Positions 1-12,600 of a DNA stretch of 64,000 nucleotides are shown here, in pieces. How positions within the stretch are numbered: the stretch's first letter is position 1; each line of letters starts with the position of its first letter. The DNA comes from Pampus argenteus (taxonomy: Eukaryota; Chordata; Actinopteri; Scombriformes; Stromateidae), in assembly GCA_036937835.1 (NCBI GenBank), contig CM072864.1, positions 21,065,501 to 21,129,500 on the forward strand, given 5' to 3'. The notes beneath the pieces are model-generated. The model was not told the DNA's origin. It made no database searches and saw nothing but the letters and a program-made list of their open reading frames with translations. The position numbers were made by a program, and so were the translations under genes.

Positions 1-899
1 GAGATAAAGAGAATGACAATAGAGATAACATGAATGATAATAGAGATAAAGACAATAGAGATAAAGAGAATGACAATAGAGATAAAGACAATAGAGATAA
101 TAAGAATGACAATAGAGATAAATACAATAGAGATAAAGAGAATGACAATAGACATAACAGGAATGACAACTGAGATAAAGACAATAGAGATAAAGAGAAC
201 GACAATAGAGATAAAGAGAATGACTATAGAATAAAAGAGAATGACAATAGAGATAAAGAGAATGACAATAGAGATAAAGACAATAGAGATAAAGAGAATG
301 ACAATAGAAATAAAGACAATAGAGATAACAGTAATGACAATAGAGATAAAGAGAATGACAATAGACATAACAGGAATGACAATAGAGATAAAGACAATAG
401 AGATAAAGAGAATGACCATAGACATAACAGGAATGACAATAGAGATAAAGACAATAGAGATAAAGAGAATGAGAATAGAGATAAAGACAATAGAGATAAC
501 AGGAATGACAATAGAGATAAAGAGAATGACAATAGACATAACAGGAATGACAATAGAGATAAAGACAATAGAGATAAAGAGAATGACCATAGACATAACA
601 GGAATCACAATAAAGATAAAGACAATAGAGATAAAGAGAATGACAATAGACATAACAGGAATGACAATAGAGATAAAAAACAATAGAGATAAAAAGAATG
701 ACCATAGACATAACAGGAATGACAATAGAGATAAAAACAATAGAGATAAAGAGAATGACCATAGACATAACAGGAATGACAATAGAGATAAAGACAATAG
801 AGATAAAGAGAATGACAATAGACATAACAGGAATGACAATAAAGATAAAGACAATAGAGATAAAGAGAATGACAATAGAGATAAAGACAATAGAGATAA
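1..899. repeat. Partial copy of family-1 higher-order repeat
   Basis: This segment matches 7,038-7,936 at a constant shift of 7,037 bp, including the rare ATGATAATAG variant near 30, the GACTATAGAATAAAAG monomer near 222 and the 1-base insertion at 672-686. It diverges at base 900, where GATAACAGG here replaces GATAAAGAG there. It also matches from about 30,601 onward, with a 57-bp deletion in the later copy. It is therefore the truncated left end of the family that dominates the right arm. Confidence 0.9.
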
Positions 900-1481
900 C
901 AGGAATGACAATAGAGATAAAGAGAATGACAATAGACATAACAGGAATGACAATAGAGATAAAGACAATAGAGATAAAGAGAATGACCATAGACATGACA
1001 GGAATGACAATAGAGATAAAGCCAATAGAGATAAAGAGAATGACAATAGAGATAAAGACAATAGAGATAGCAGGAATGACAATAGAGATAAAGAGAATGA
1101 CAATAGACATAACAGGAATGACAATAGAGATAAAGACAACAGAGATAAAAAGAATGACAACAGAGATAAAGACAATAGAGATAATAAGAATGACAATAGA
1201 GATAAATACAATAGAGATAAAGAGAATGACAATAGACATAACAGGAATGACAATAGAGATAAAGAGAATGACAATAGACATAACAGGAATGACAATAGAG
1301 ATAAAGACAATAGAGATAAAGAGAATGACCATAGACATGACAGGAATGACAATAGAGATAAAGCCAATAGAGATAAAGATAATGACAATAGAGATAAAGA
1401 CAATAGAGATAGCAGGAATGACAATAGAGATAAAGAGAATGACAATAGACATAACAGGAATGACAATAGAGATAAAGACAA
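897..1481. repeat. 342-bp local tandem duplication
   Basis: The block starting near 897 recurs 342 bp downstream. The rare markers GACATGACAGG, GCCAATAG (1,021 and 1,363) and GATAGCAGG are all repeated at this exact spacing. The second copy has small differences (AAAGATAATGAC against AAAGAGAATGAC) and the match fades near 1,481. I did not find GCCAATAG or GATAGCAGG elsewhere in the window, so this is a private local duplication. Confidence 0.85.
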
Positions 1482-2240
1482 TAGAGATAAAGAGAACGAC
1501 AATAGAAATAAAGAGAATGACAATAGAATAAAAGAGAATGACAATATAGATAAAGACAATAGAGATAAAGAGAATGACAATAGAGATAAAGACAATAGAG
1601 ATAACAGGAATGACAATAGAGATAAAGAGAATGACAATAGACATAACAGGAATGACAATAGAGATAAAGACAATAGAGATAAAGAGAATGACAATAGACA
1701 TAACAGGAATGACAATAGAGATAAAGACAATAGAGATAAAGAGAATGACAATAGAGACAAAGAGAATGACAATAGAGATAAAGGCAATAGAGATAACGGG
1801 AATTACAATAGAGATAACAGGAATGACAATAGAGATAAAGACAATGACAATAGAGATAAAGAGAATGACAATAGAAATAAAGACAATAGAGATAAAGACA
1901 ATAGAGATAATAAGAATGACAATAGAGATAAATACAATAGAAATAAAGAGAATGACAATAGAGATAACAGGAATGACAATAGAGATAAAGACAATAGAGA
2001 TAAAGAGAATGACAATAGAGATAAATACAATAGAGATAAAGAGAATGACAATAGACATAACAGGAATGACAACTGAGATAAAGACAATAGAGATAAAGAG
2101 AATGACAATAGAATAAAAGAGAATGACAATAGAGATAAAGACAATAGAGATAATAAGAATGACAATAGAGATAAATACAATAGAGATAAAGAGAATGACA
2201 ATCGACATAACAGGAATGACAATTGAGATAAAGACAATAG

Positions 2241-5150
2241 AGATAAAGAGAACGACAATAGAGATAAAGAGAATGACAATAGAATAAAAGAGAATGACAA
2301 TAGAGATAAAGACAATAGAGATAACAGGAATGACAATAGAGATAAAGAGAATGACAATAGACATAACAGGAATGACAATAGAGATAAAGACAATAGAGAT
2401 AAAGAGAATGACCATAGACATAACAGGAATGACAATAGAGATAAAGACAATAGAGATAAAGAGAATGACAATAGAGATAAAGACAATAGCAATAACAGGA
2501 ATGACAATAGAGATAAAGAGAATGACAATAGAGATAACAGGAATGACAATAAAGATAAAGACAATAGAGATAATAAGAATGACAATAGAGATAAAGAGAA
2601 TGACAATAGAGATAACAGGAATGACAATAGAGATAAAGACAATAGAGATAAAGAGAATGACAATAGAGATAAAGACAATAGAGATAATAAGAATGACAAT
2701 AGAGATAAATACAATAGAGATAAAGAGAATGACAATAGACATAACAGGAATGACAATTGAGATAAAGAGAACGACAATAGAGATAAAGAGAATGACAATA
2801 GAATAAAAGAGAATGACAATAGAGATAAAGAGAATGACAATAGAGATAAAGACAATATAGATAAAGAGAATGACAATAGACATAACAGGAATGACAATAG
2901 AGATAAAGACAATAGAGATAAAGAGAATGACCATAGACATGACAGGAATGACAATAGAGATAAAGACAATAGAGATAAAGAGAATGACAATAGAGATAAA
3001 GACAATAGAGATAACAGGAATGACAATAGAGATAAAGAGAATGACAATTGACATAACAGGAATGACAATAGAGATAAAGACAATAGAGATAAAGAGAATG
3101 ACCACAGACATAACAGGAATGACAAGAGAGATAATAACAATAGAGATAAAAAGAATGACAATAGACACAACAGGAATGACAATTGAGATAAAGACAATAG
3201 AGATAACGGGAATTACAATAGAGATAACAGGAATGACAATAGAGATAAAGACAATGACAATAGAGATAAAGAGAATGACAATAGAAATAAAGACAATAGA
3301 GATAAAGACAATAGAGATAATAAGAATGACAATAGAGATAAAGACAATAGAGATAATAAGAATGACAATAGAGATAAATACAATAGAGATAAAGAGAATG
3401 ACAATAGAGATAACAGGAATGACAATAGAGATAAAGACAATAGAGATAATAAGAATGACAATAGAGATAAATACAATAGAGATAAAGAGAATGACAATAG
3501 AGATAACAGGAATGACAATAGAGATAAAGACAATAGAGATAAAGAGAATGACAATAGAGATAAAGACAATAGAGATAATAAGAATGACAATAGAGATAAA
3601 TACAATAGAGATAAAGAGAATGACAATAGACATAACAGGAATGACAATTGAGATAAAGACAATAGAGATAAAGAGAACGACAATAGAGATAAAGAGAATG
3701 ACAATAGAATAAAAGAGAATGACAATAGAGATAAAGAGAATGACAATAGAGATAAAGACAATATAGATAAAGAGAATGACAATAGAGATAAAGACAATAG
3801 AGATAACAGGAATGACAATAGAGATAAAGAGAATGACAATAGACATAACAGGAATGACAATAGAGATAAAGACAATAGAGATAAAGAGAATGACCATAGA
3901 CATGACAGGAATGACAATAGAGATAAAGACAATAGAGATAAAGAGAATGACAATAGAGATAAAGACAATAGAGATAACAGGAATGACAATAGAGATAAAG
4001 AGAATGACAATTGACATAACAGGAATGACAATAGAGATAAAGACAATAGAGATAAAGAGAATGACCACAGACATAACAGGAATGACAAGAGAGATAATAA
4101 CAATAGAGATAAAAAGAATGACAATAGACACAACAGGAATGACAAATGAGATAAAGACAATAGAGATAACGGGAATTACAATAGAGATAACAGGAATGAC
4201 AATAGAGATAAAGACAATGACAATAGAGATAAAGAGAATGACAATAGAAATAAAGACAATAGAGATAAAGACAATAGAGATAATAAGAATGACAATAGAG
4301 ATAAATACAATAGAGATAAAGAGAATGACAATAGAGATAACAGGAATGACAATAGAGATAAAGACAACAGAGATAAAAAGAATGACAACAGAGATAAAGA
4401 CAATAGAGATAATAAGAATGACAATAGAGATAAATACAATAGAGATAAAGAGAATGACAATAGAGATAACAGGAATGACAATAGAGATAAAGACAATAGA
4501 GATAAAGAGAATGACAATAGAGATAAAGACAATAGAGATAATAAGAATGACAATAGAGATAATAAGAATGACAATAGAGATAAATACAATAGAGATAAAG
4601 AGAATGACAATAGACATAACAGGAATGACAATTGAGATAAAGACAATAGAGATAAAGAGAACGACAATAGAGATAAAGAGAATGACAATAGAATAAAAGA
4701 GAATGACAATAGAGATAAAGAGAATGACAATAGAGATAAAGACAATATAGATAAAGAGAATGACAATAGAGATAAAGACAATAGAGATAACAGGAATGAC
4801 AATAGAGATAAAGAGAATGACAATAGACATAACAGGAGTGACAATAGAGATAAAGACAATAGAGATAAAGAGAATGACCATAGACATGACAGGAATGACA
4901 ATAGAGATAAAGACAATAGAAATAAAGAGAATGACAATAGAGATAAAGACAATAGAGATAAAGAGAATGACAATAGACATAACAGGAATGACAATAGAGA
5001 TAAAGACAATAGAGATAAAGAGAATGACAATAGACATAACAGGAATGACAATAGAGATAAAGACAATAGAGATAAAGAGAACAGAGATAAAGAGAATGAC
5101 AATAGAGATAAAGAGAATGACAATAGAGATAAAGTCAATAGAGATAACGG
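2241..5150. repeat. About 963-bp higher-order repeat, roughly three copies
   Basis: Landmarks recur at about 0.96-0.98 kb. The CGGGAATTAC variant has its first C at 3,207, 4,170 and 5,148 (spacings 963 and 978). GACAAGAGAGATAATAAC recurs at 3,121 and 4,084 (spacing 963). The differences of 15 or 21 bp equal whole monomers, consistent with gain or loss of single units. An earlier CGGGAATTAC at 1,797 lies off this period, so the regular part starts after about 2.2 kb. This family lacks the 1-base insertion marker seen 26 times elsewhere. Confidence 0.85.
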
Positions 5151-5674
5151 GAATTACAATAGAGATAACAGGAATGACAATAGAGATAAAGACAATGACA
5201 ATAGAGATAAAGAGAATGACAATAGAAATAAAGACAATAGAGATAACGACAATAGAGATAATACGAATGACAATAGAGATAAATACAATAGAGATAAAGA
5301 GAATGACAATAGAGATAACAGGAATGACAATAGAGATAACAGGAATGACAATAGAGATAAAGACAATAGAGATAAAGAGAATGACAATAGAGATAAAGAC
5401 AATAGAGATAATAAGAATGACAATAGAGATAAATACAATAGAGATAAAGAGAATGACAATAGAGATAAAGACAATAGAGATAAAGAGAATGACAATAGAG
5501 ATAAAGACAATAGAGATAATAATAATGACAATAGAGATAAAGACAATAGAGATAATAAGAATGACAATAGACATAACAGGAATGACAATTGAGATAAAGA
5601 CAATAGAGATAAATAGAACGACAATAGAGATAAAGAGAATGACAATAGAGATAAAGACAATAGAGATAAAGGGA

Positions 5675-5679
5675 ATGAC
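5675..5679. repeat. Left target-site duplication (ATGAC)
   Basis: The five bases before the LTR-like island read ATGAC; the five after it (6,246-6,250) read TTGAC. Removing the island and one copy rejoins the satellite in exact register: a GATAAAGGGAAT monomer end followed by GACAATAGAAATAAA. That restoration is stronger evidence than the 4-of-5 match alone. Confidence 0.65.
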
Positions 5680-5732
5680 TGACAAGGCTCAGGACACAGA
5701 GATGGGACTCGGATGCAGAGTGAACGATGACT

Positions 5733-5738
5733 TTTATT
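5733..5738 (-). terminator. Poly(A) signal AATAAA in the LTR
   Basis: The plus strand reads TTTATT, so the minus strand reads AATAAA within AAAATAAAAG. It lies about 53 bases before the minus-strand 3' end of the island, the expected place for the end of R followed by a short U5. It is downstream of the TATA-like box on the same strand, which supports minus orientation. Confidence 0.55.
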
Positions 5739-6048
5739 TTATGATGAAAAACGTAAACCGAAAACGCCTCACACAGGAGGGATAGCTAGGAAAGTTATTA
5801 ACAAAAACCTATCTTCTAGCATATGATAAATTACAAATCAAAGGGAACAAAAAACGCCTCCAAAGAGGGAAAAAGGTCTAAACTAAACTAAGGCTATGAA
5901 AACTTAAATGACAAAAGGTCAACAACAAACTCTCTACAACGAGGCGAACACTGAAAAAACTACGACTGAGACTTTGCTATAGATAGATCTAAGCGAGACC
6001 ACACACGACATGACATGACACACTGGAACAGGACAAAGGGAAACGCAG

Positions 6049-6057
6049 ACTATATGA
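6049..6057 (-). promoter_or_regulatory. TATA-like box in the U3 of the LTR
   Basis: The minus strand reads TTCATATAGTCTGCG across this site, a TATA-like element about 190 bases from the minus-strand 5' end of the island. It is followed on that strand by a pyrimidine-rich tract (TTTCCCTTTGTCC) where transcription could start. Assignment rests on position and motif only. Confidence 0.45.
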
Positions 6058-6245
6058 ACACATAGGGGTAATGGGGAACAGGTGGACACAATCAGGAATC
6101 AGGGAAGACAATCAGACTGATGACACATGAGGAAGGGCAAGTGACCTGAAACGAGAGGAGAGTTAATTCCCAAAATAAAACAGTAAGTGACAATACAAAC
6201 ATGGAGATAGGACAAAAAACTCAAACTTGATACACCGGTGTGACA

Positions 6246-6250
6246 TTGAC
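6246..6250. repeat. Right target-site duplication (TTGAC)
   Basis: This is the partner of ATGAC at 5,675-5,679, with one mismatch at the first base. The satellite resumes immediately after it in the correct monomer register (GAC-AATAGAAATAAAG). Confidence 0.6.
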
Positions 6251-6389
6251 AATAGAAATAAAGACAATAGAGATAACAGGAATGACAATAGAGATAAAGA
6301 GAATGACAATAGAGATAAAGAGAATGACAATAGAGATAAAGACAATAGAGATAAAGAGAATGACAATAGAGATAAAGACAATAGAGATA

Positions 6390-9300
6390 AAGAGAATGAC
6401 AATAGACATAACAGGAATGACAATAGAGATAAAGACAATAGAGATAAAGAGAATGACCATAGACATAACAGGAATGACAATAGAGATAAAGACAATAGAG
6501 ATAACGGGAATTACAATAGAGATAACAAGAATGACAATAGAGATAAAGACAATAGAGATAAAGAGAATGACAATAGAGATAATAAGAATGACAATAGAGA
6601 TAACGGGAATTACAATAGAGATAACAGGAATGACAATAGAGATAAAGACAATGACAATAGAGATAAAGAGAATGACAATAGAACTAAAGACAATAGATAT
6701 AAAGACAATAGAGATAAAGAGAATGACAATAGAGATAAAGAGAATGACAATAGACATAACAGGAATGACAATAGAAATAAAGACAATAGAGATAAAGAGA
6801 ATGACAATAGAAATAAAGAGAATGACAATAGACATAACAGGAATGACTATAGAGATAAAGACAATAGAGATATAGAGAATGACAATAGAGATAATACGAA
6901 TGACAATAGAGATAAATACAATAAAGATAAAGAGAATCACAATAGAGATAACAGGAATGACAATAGAGATAAAGAGAATGACAATAGAGATAAAGACAAT
7001 AGAGATAATAAGAATGACAATAGAGATAAATACAATAGAGATAAAGAGAATGACAATAGAGATAACATGAATGATAATAGAGATAAAGACAATAGAGATA
7101 AAGAGAATGACAATAGAGATAAAGACAATAGAGATAATAAGAATGACAATAGAGATAAATACAATAGAGATAAAGAGAATGACAATAGACATAACAGGAA
7201 TGACAACTGAGATAAAGACAATAGAGATAAAGAGAACGACAATAGAGATAAAGAGAATGACTATAGAATAAAAGAGAATGACAATAGAGATAAAGAGAAT
7301 GACAATAGAGATAAAGACAATAGAGATAAAGAGAATGACAATAGAAATAAAGACAATAGAGATAACAGTAATGACAATAGAGATAAAGAGAATGACAATA
7401 GACATAACAGGAATGACAATAGAGATAAAGACAATAGAGATAAAGAGAATGACCATAGACATAACAGGAATGACAATAGAGATAAAGACAATAGAGATAA
7501 AGAGAATGAGAATAGAGATAAAGACAATAGAGATAACAGGAATGACAATAGAGATAAAGAGAATGACAATAGACATAACAGGAATGACAATAGAGATAAA
7601 GACAATAGAGATAAAGAGAATGACCATAGACATAACAGGAATCACAATAAAGATAAAGACAATAGAGATAAAGAGAATGACAATAGACATAACAGGAATG
7701 ACAATAGAGATAAAAAACAATAGAGATAAAAAGAATGACCATAGACATAACAGGAATGACAATAGAGATAAAAACAATAGAGATAAAGAGAATGACCATA
7801 GACATAACAGGAATGACAATAGAGATAAAGACAATAGAGATAAAGAGAATGACAATAGACATAACAGGAATGACAATAAAGATAAAGACAATAGAGATAA
7901 AGAGAATGACAATAGAGATAAAGACAATAGAGATAAAGAGAATGACAATAGACATACCAGGAATGACAATAGAGATAAAGACAATAGAGATAAAGAGAAT
8001 GACCATAGACATAACAGGAATGACAATAGAGATAAAGACAATAGAGATAACGGGAATTACAATAGAGATAACAAGAATGACAATAGAGATAAAGACAATA
8101 GAGATAAAGAGAATGACAATAGAGATAATAAGAATGACAATAGAGATAACGGGAATTACAATAGAGATAACAGGAATGACAATAGAGATAAAGACAATGA
8201 CAATAGAGATAAAGAGAATGACAATAGATATAAAGACAATAGAGATAAAGAGAATGACAATAGAGATAAAGAGAATGACAATAGACATAACAGGAATGAC
8301 AATAGAAATAAAGACAATAGAGATAAAGAGAATGACAATAGAAATAAAGAGAATGACAATAGACATAACAGGAATGACAATAGAGATAAAGACAATAGAG
8401 ATATAGAGAATGACAATAGAGATAATACGAATGACAATAGAGATAAATACAATAAAGATAAAGAGAATCACAATAGAGATAACAGGAATGACAATAGAGA
8501 TAAAGAGAATGACAATAGAGATAAAGACAATAGAGATAATAAGAATGACAATAGAGATAAATACAATAGAGATAAAGAGAATGACAATAGAGATAACATG
8601 AATGACAATAGAGATAAAGACAATAGAGATAAAGAGAATGACAATAGAGATAAAGACAATAGAGATAATAAGAACGACAATAGAGATAAATACAATAGAG
8701 ATAAAGAGAATGACAATAGACATAACAGGAATGACAACTGAGATAAAGACAATAGAGATAAAGAGAACGACAATAGAGATAAAGAGAATGACTATAGAAT
8801 AAAAGAGAATGACAATAGAGATAAAGAGAATGACAATAGAGATAAAGACAATAGAGATAACAGTAATGACAATAGAGATAAAGAGAATGACAATAGACAT
8901 AACAGGAATGACAATAGAGATAAAGACAATAGAGATAAAGAGAATGACCATAGACATAACAGGAATGACAATAGAGATAAAGACAATAGAGATAAAGAGA
9001 ATGAGAATAGAGATAAAGACAATAGAGATAACAGGAATGACAATAGAGATAAAGAGAATGACAATAGAGATAAAGACAATGACAATAGAGATAAAGAGAA
9101 TGACAATAGAGATAAAGACAATGACAATAGAGATAAAGAGAAAGACAATAGATATAAAGACAATAGAGATAAAGAGAATGACAATAGAGATAAAGAGAAT
9201 GACAATAGACATAACAGGAATGACAATAGAAATAAAGACAATAGAGATAAAGAGAATGACAATAGAAATAAAGAGAATGACAATAGACATAACAGGAATG

Positions 9301-12300
9301 ACAATAGAGATAAAGACAATAGAGATATAGAGAATGACAATAGAGATAATACGAATGACAATAGAGATAAATACAATAAAGATAAAGAGAATCACAATAG
9401 AGATAACAGGAATGACAATAGAGATAAAGAGAATGACAATAGAGATAAAGACAATAGAGATAATAAGAATGACAATAGAGATAAATACAATAGAGATAAA
9501 GAGAATGACAATAGAGATAACATGAATGACAATAGAGATAAAGACAATAGAGATAAAGAGAATGACAATAGAGATAAAGACAATAGAGATAATAAGAATG
9601 ACAATAGAGATAAATACAATAGAGATAAAGAGAATGACAATAGACATAACAGGAATGACAACTGAGATAAAGACAATAGAGATAAAGAGAACGACAATAG
9701 AGATAAAGAGAATGACTATAGAATAAAAGAGAATGACAATAGAGATAAAGAGAATGACAATAGAGATAAAGACAATAGAGATAAAGAGAATGACAATAGA
9801 AATAAAGACAATAGAGATAACAGTAATGACAATAGAGATAAAGAGAATGACAATAGACATAACAGGAATGACAATAGAGATAAAGACAATAGAGATAAAG
9901 AGAATGACCATAGACATAACATGAATGACAATAGAGATAAAGACAATAGAGATAAAGAGAATGAGAATAGAGATAAAGACAATAGAGATAACAGGAATGA
10001 CAATAGAGATAAAGAGAATGACAATAGACATAACAGGAATGACAATAGAGATAAAGACAATAGAGATAAAGAGAATGACCATAGACATAACAGGAATCAC
10101 AATAAAGATAAAGACAATAGAGATAAAGAGAATGACAATAGACATAACAGGAATGACAATAGAGATAAAAAACAATAGAGATAAAAAGAATGACCATAGA
10201 CATAACAGGAATGACAATAGAGATAAAAACAATAGAGATAAAGAGAATGACCATAGACATAACAGGAATGATAATAGAGATAAAGACAATAGAGATAAAG
10301 AGAATGACAATAGACATAACAGGAATGACAATAGAGATAAAGACAATAGAGATAAAGAGAATGACAATAGAGATAAAGACAATAGAGATAAAGAGAATGA
10401 CAATAGACATAACAGGAATGACAATAGAGATAAAGACAATAGAGATAAAGAGAATGACCATAGACATAACAGGAATGACAATAGAGATAAAGACAATAGA
10501 GATAACGGGAATTACAATAGAGATAACAAGAATGACAATAGAGATAAAGACAATAGAGATAAAGAGAATGACAATAGAGATAATAAGAATGACAATAGAG
10601 ATAACGGGAATTACAATAGAGATAACAGGAATGACAATAGAGATAAAGACAATGACAATAGAGATAAAGAGAATGACAATAGAACTAAAGACAATAGATA
10701 TAAAGACAATAGAGATAAAGAGAATGACAATAGAGATAAAGAGAATGACAATAGACATAACAGGAATGACAATAGAAATAAAGACAATAGAGATAAAGAG
10801 AATGACAATAGAAATAAAGAGAATGACAATAGACATAACAGGAATGACAATAGAGATAAAGACAATAAAGATATAGAGAATGACAATAGAGATAATACGA
10901 ATGACAATAGAGATAAATACAATAAAGATAAAGAGAATCACAATAGAGATAACAGGAATGACAATAGAGATAAAGAGAATGACAATAGAGATCAAGACAA
11001 TAGAGATAATAAGAATGACAATAGAGATAAATACAATAGAGATAAAGAGAATGACAATAGAGATAACATGAATGACAATAGAGATAAAGACAATAGAGAT
11101 AAAGAGAATGACAATAGAGATAAAGACAATAGAGATAATAAGAATGACAATAGAGATAAATACAATAGAGATAAAGAGAATGACAATAGACATAACAGGA
11201 ATGACAACTGAGATAAAGACAATAGAGATAAAGAGAACGACAATAGAGATAAAGAGAATGACTATAGAATAAAAGAGAATGACAATAGAGATAAAGAGAA
11301 TGACAATAGAGATAAAGACAATAGAGATAAAGAGAATGACAATAGAAATAAAGACAATAGAGATAACAGTAATGACAATAGAGATAAAGAGAATGACAAT
11401 AGACATAACAGGAATGACAATAGAGATAAAGACAATAGAGATAAAGAGAATGACCATAGACATAACAGGAATGACAATAGAGATAAAGACAATAGAGATA
11501 AAGAGAATGAGAATAGAGATAAAGACAATAGAGATAACAGGAATGACAATAGAGATAAAGAGAATGACAATAGAACTAAAGACAATAGATATAAAGACAA
11601 TAGAGATAAAGAGAATGACAATAGAGATAAAGAGAATGACAATAGACATAACAGGAATGACAATAGAAATAAAGACAATAGAGATAAAGAGAATGACAAT
11701 AGAAATAAAGAGAATGACAATAGACATAACAGGAATGACAATAGAGATAAAGACAATAGAGATATAGAGAATGACAATAGAGATAATACGAATGACAATA
11801 GAGATAAATACAATAAAGATAAAGAGAATCACAATAGAGATAACAGGAATGACAATAGAGATAAAGAGAATGACAATAGAGATAAAGACAATAGAGATAA
11901 TAAGAATGACAATAGAGATAAATACAATAGAGATAAAGAGAATGACAATAGAGATAACATGAATGACAATAGAGATAAAGACAATAGAGATAAAGAGAAT
12001 GACAATAGAGATAAAGACAATAGATATAATAAGAATGACAATAGAGATAAATACAATAGAGATAAAGAGAATGACAATAGACATAACAGGAATGACAACT
12101 GAGATAAAGACAATAGAGATAAAGAGAACGACAATAGAGATAAAGAGAATGACTATAGAATAAAAGAGAATGACAATAGAGATAAAGAGAATGACAATAG
12201 AGATAAAGACAATAGAGATAAAGAGAATGACAATAGAAATAAAGACAATAGAGATAACAGTAATGACAATAGAGATAAAGAGAATGACAATAGACATAAC

Positions 12301-12600
12301 AGGAATGACAATAGAGATAAAGACAATAGAGATAAAGAGAATGACCATAGACATAACATGAATGACAATAGAGATAAAGACAATAGAGATAAAGAGAATG
12401 AGAATAGAGATAAAGACAATAGAGATAACAGGAATGACAATAGAGATAAAGAGAATGACAATAGACATAACAGGAATGACAATAGAGATAAAGACATTAG
12501 AGATAAAGAGAATGACCATAGACATAACAGGAATCACAATAAAGATAAAGACAATAGAGATAAAGAGAATGACAATAGACATAACAGGAATGACAATAGA
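6390..12600. repeat. Family-1 dimeric higher-order repeat (about 1.5 + 0.9 kb)
   Basis: The block around GATAATACGAATGAC, TACAATAAAG and GAGAATCACAATAG begins at 6,879, 8,410, 9,334, 10,880 and 11,771. The spacings alternate 1,531, 924, 1,546 and 891 bp. The sums (2,455 and 2,437) equal the intervals between the 1-base insertion markers ending at 7,723, 10,178 and 12,615. The unit is therefore a dimer of unequal subunits. The same alternation recurs in the other family-1 blocks. Confidence 0.85.

Larger units (their letters stand above)
1..5679. repeat. Satellite array, left arm (15/21-bp monomers)
   Basis: Head-to-tail copies of the 15-mer GACAATAGAGATAAA, alternating irregularly with 21-mers formed by adding a GAGAAT-type hexamer. 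All monomers lie in the same orientation. Frequent variants are GACATAAC, GATAACAGG, GATAATAAG and TACAATAG. This arm is more heterogeneous than the right arm. It has private variants such as GCCAATAG (1,021 and 1,363), GATAGCAGG (near 1,066 and 1,408), AAGGCAATAG and AAGTCAATAG. It contains several AATTGAG or AACTGAG monomers that place TGA in the frame reading DNRDK. No gene is supportable. The array continues beyond the left edge of the window. Confidence 0.97.
5680..6245 (-). mobile_element. Probable solo LTR of an LTR retrotransposon
   Basis: This 566-bp island is the only non-satellite sequence in the window. It starts TGACAAGG and ends GTGTGACA on the plus strand, so it has TG...CA ends on either strand. 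Read on the minus strand it is ordered like an LTR: a U3 rich in CCTGATT, CACCTGTTCC and CCCCATTACC, a TATA-like CATATAG near 6,050, then an AATAAAAG signal near 5,735 and a short U5 ending CCTTGTCA. No internal gag or pol sequence and no second LTR are present. A solo LTR left by recombination is the simplest reading. The overall style recalls LTRs common in teleost genomes (from memory, not searched). A non-autonomous DNA element is less likely because no long terminal inverted repeat is visible. Confidence 0.7.

Noticed and set aside
241..2076. Plus-strand frame with a charged Asn/Asp/Arg/Lys-rich repeat, resembling low-complexity proteins of Plasmodium or Dictyostelium
   Set aside because: The frame switches from TIEIK-type to DNRDK-type at the 1-base insertion, and equivalent copies carry TGA or TAG. 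The LTR-like island is of a vertebrate style. Phase preservation is explained by 15- and 21-bp units.
4760..5785. Open frame running from the satellite into the LTR-like island
   Set aside because: It is a satellite frame read through by chance for about 35 codons of the island. The island part shows no recognisable protein motif.
6174..6179. AATAAA on the plus strand as evidence for a plus-oriented LTR
   Set aside because: No good TATA-like box precedes it at the right distance on the plus strand, whereas the minus strand has TATA-like box, AATAAA and a short U5 in the correct order. I keep minus orientation but with moderate confidence.
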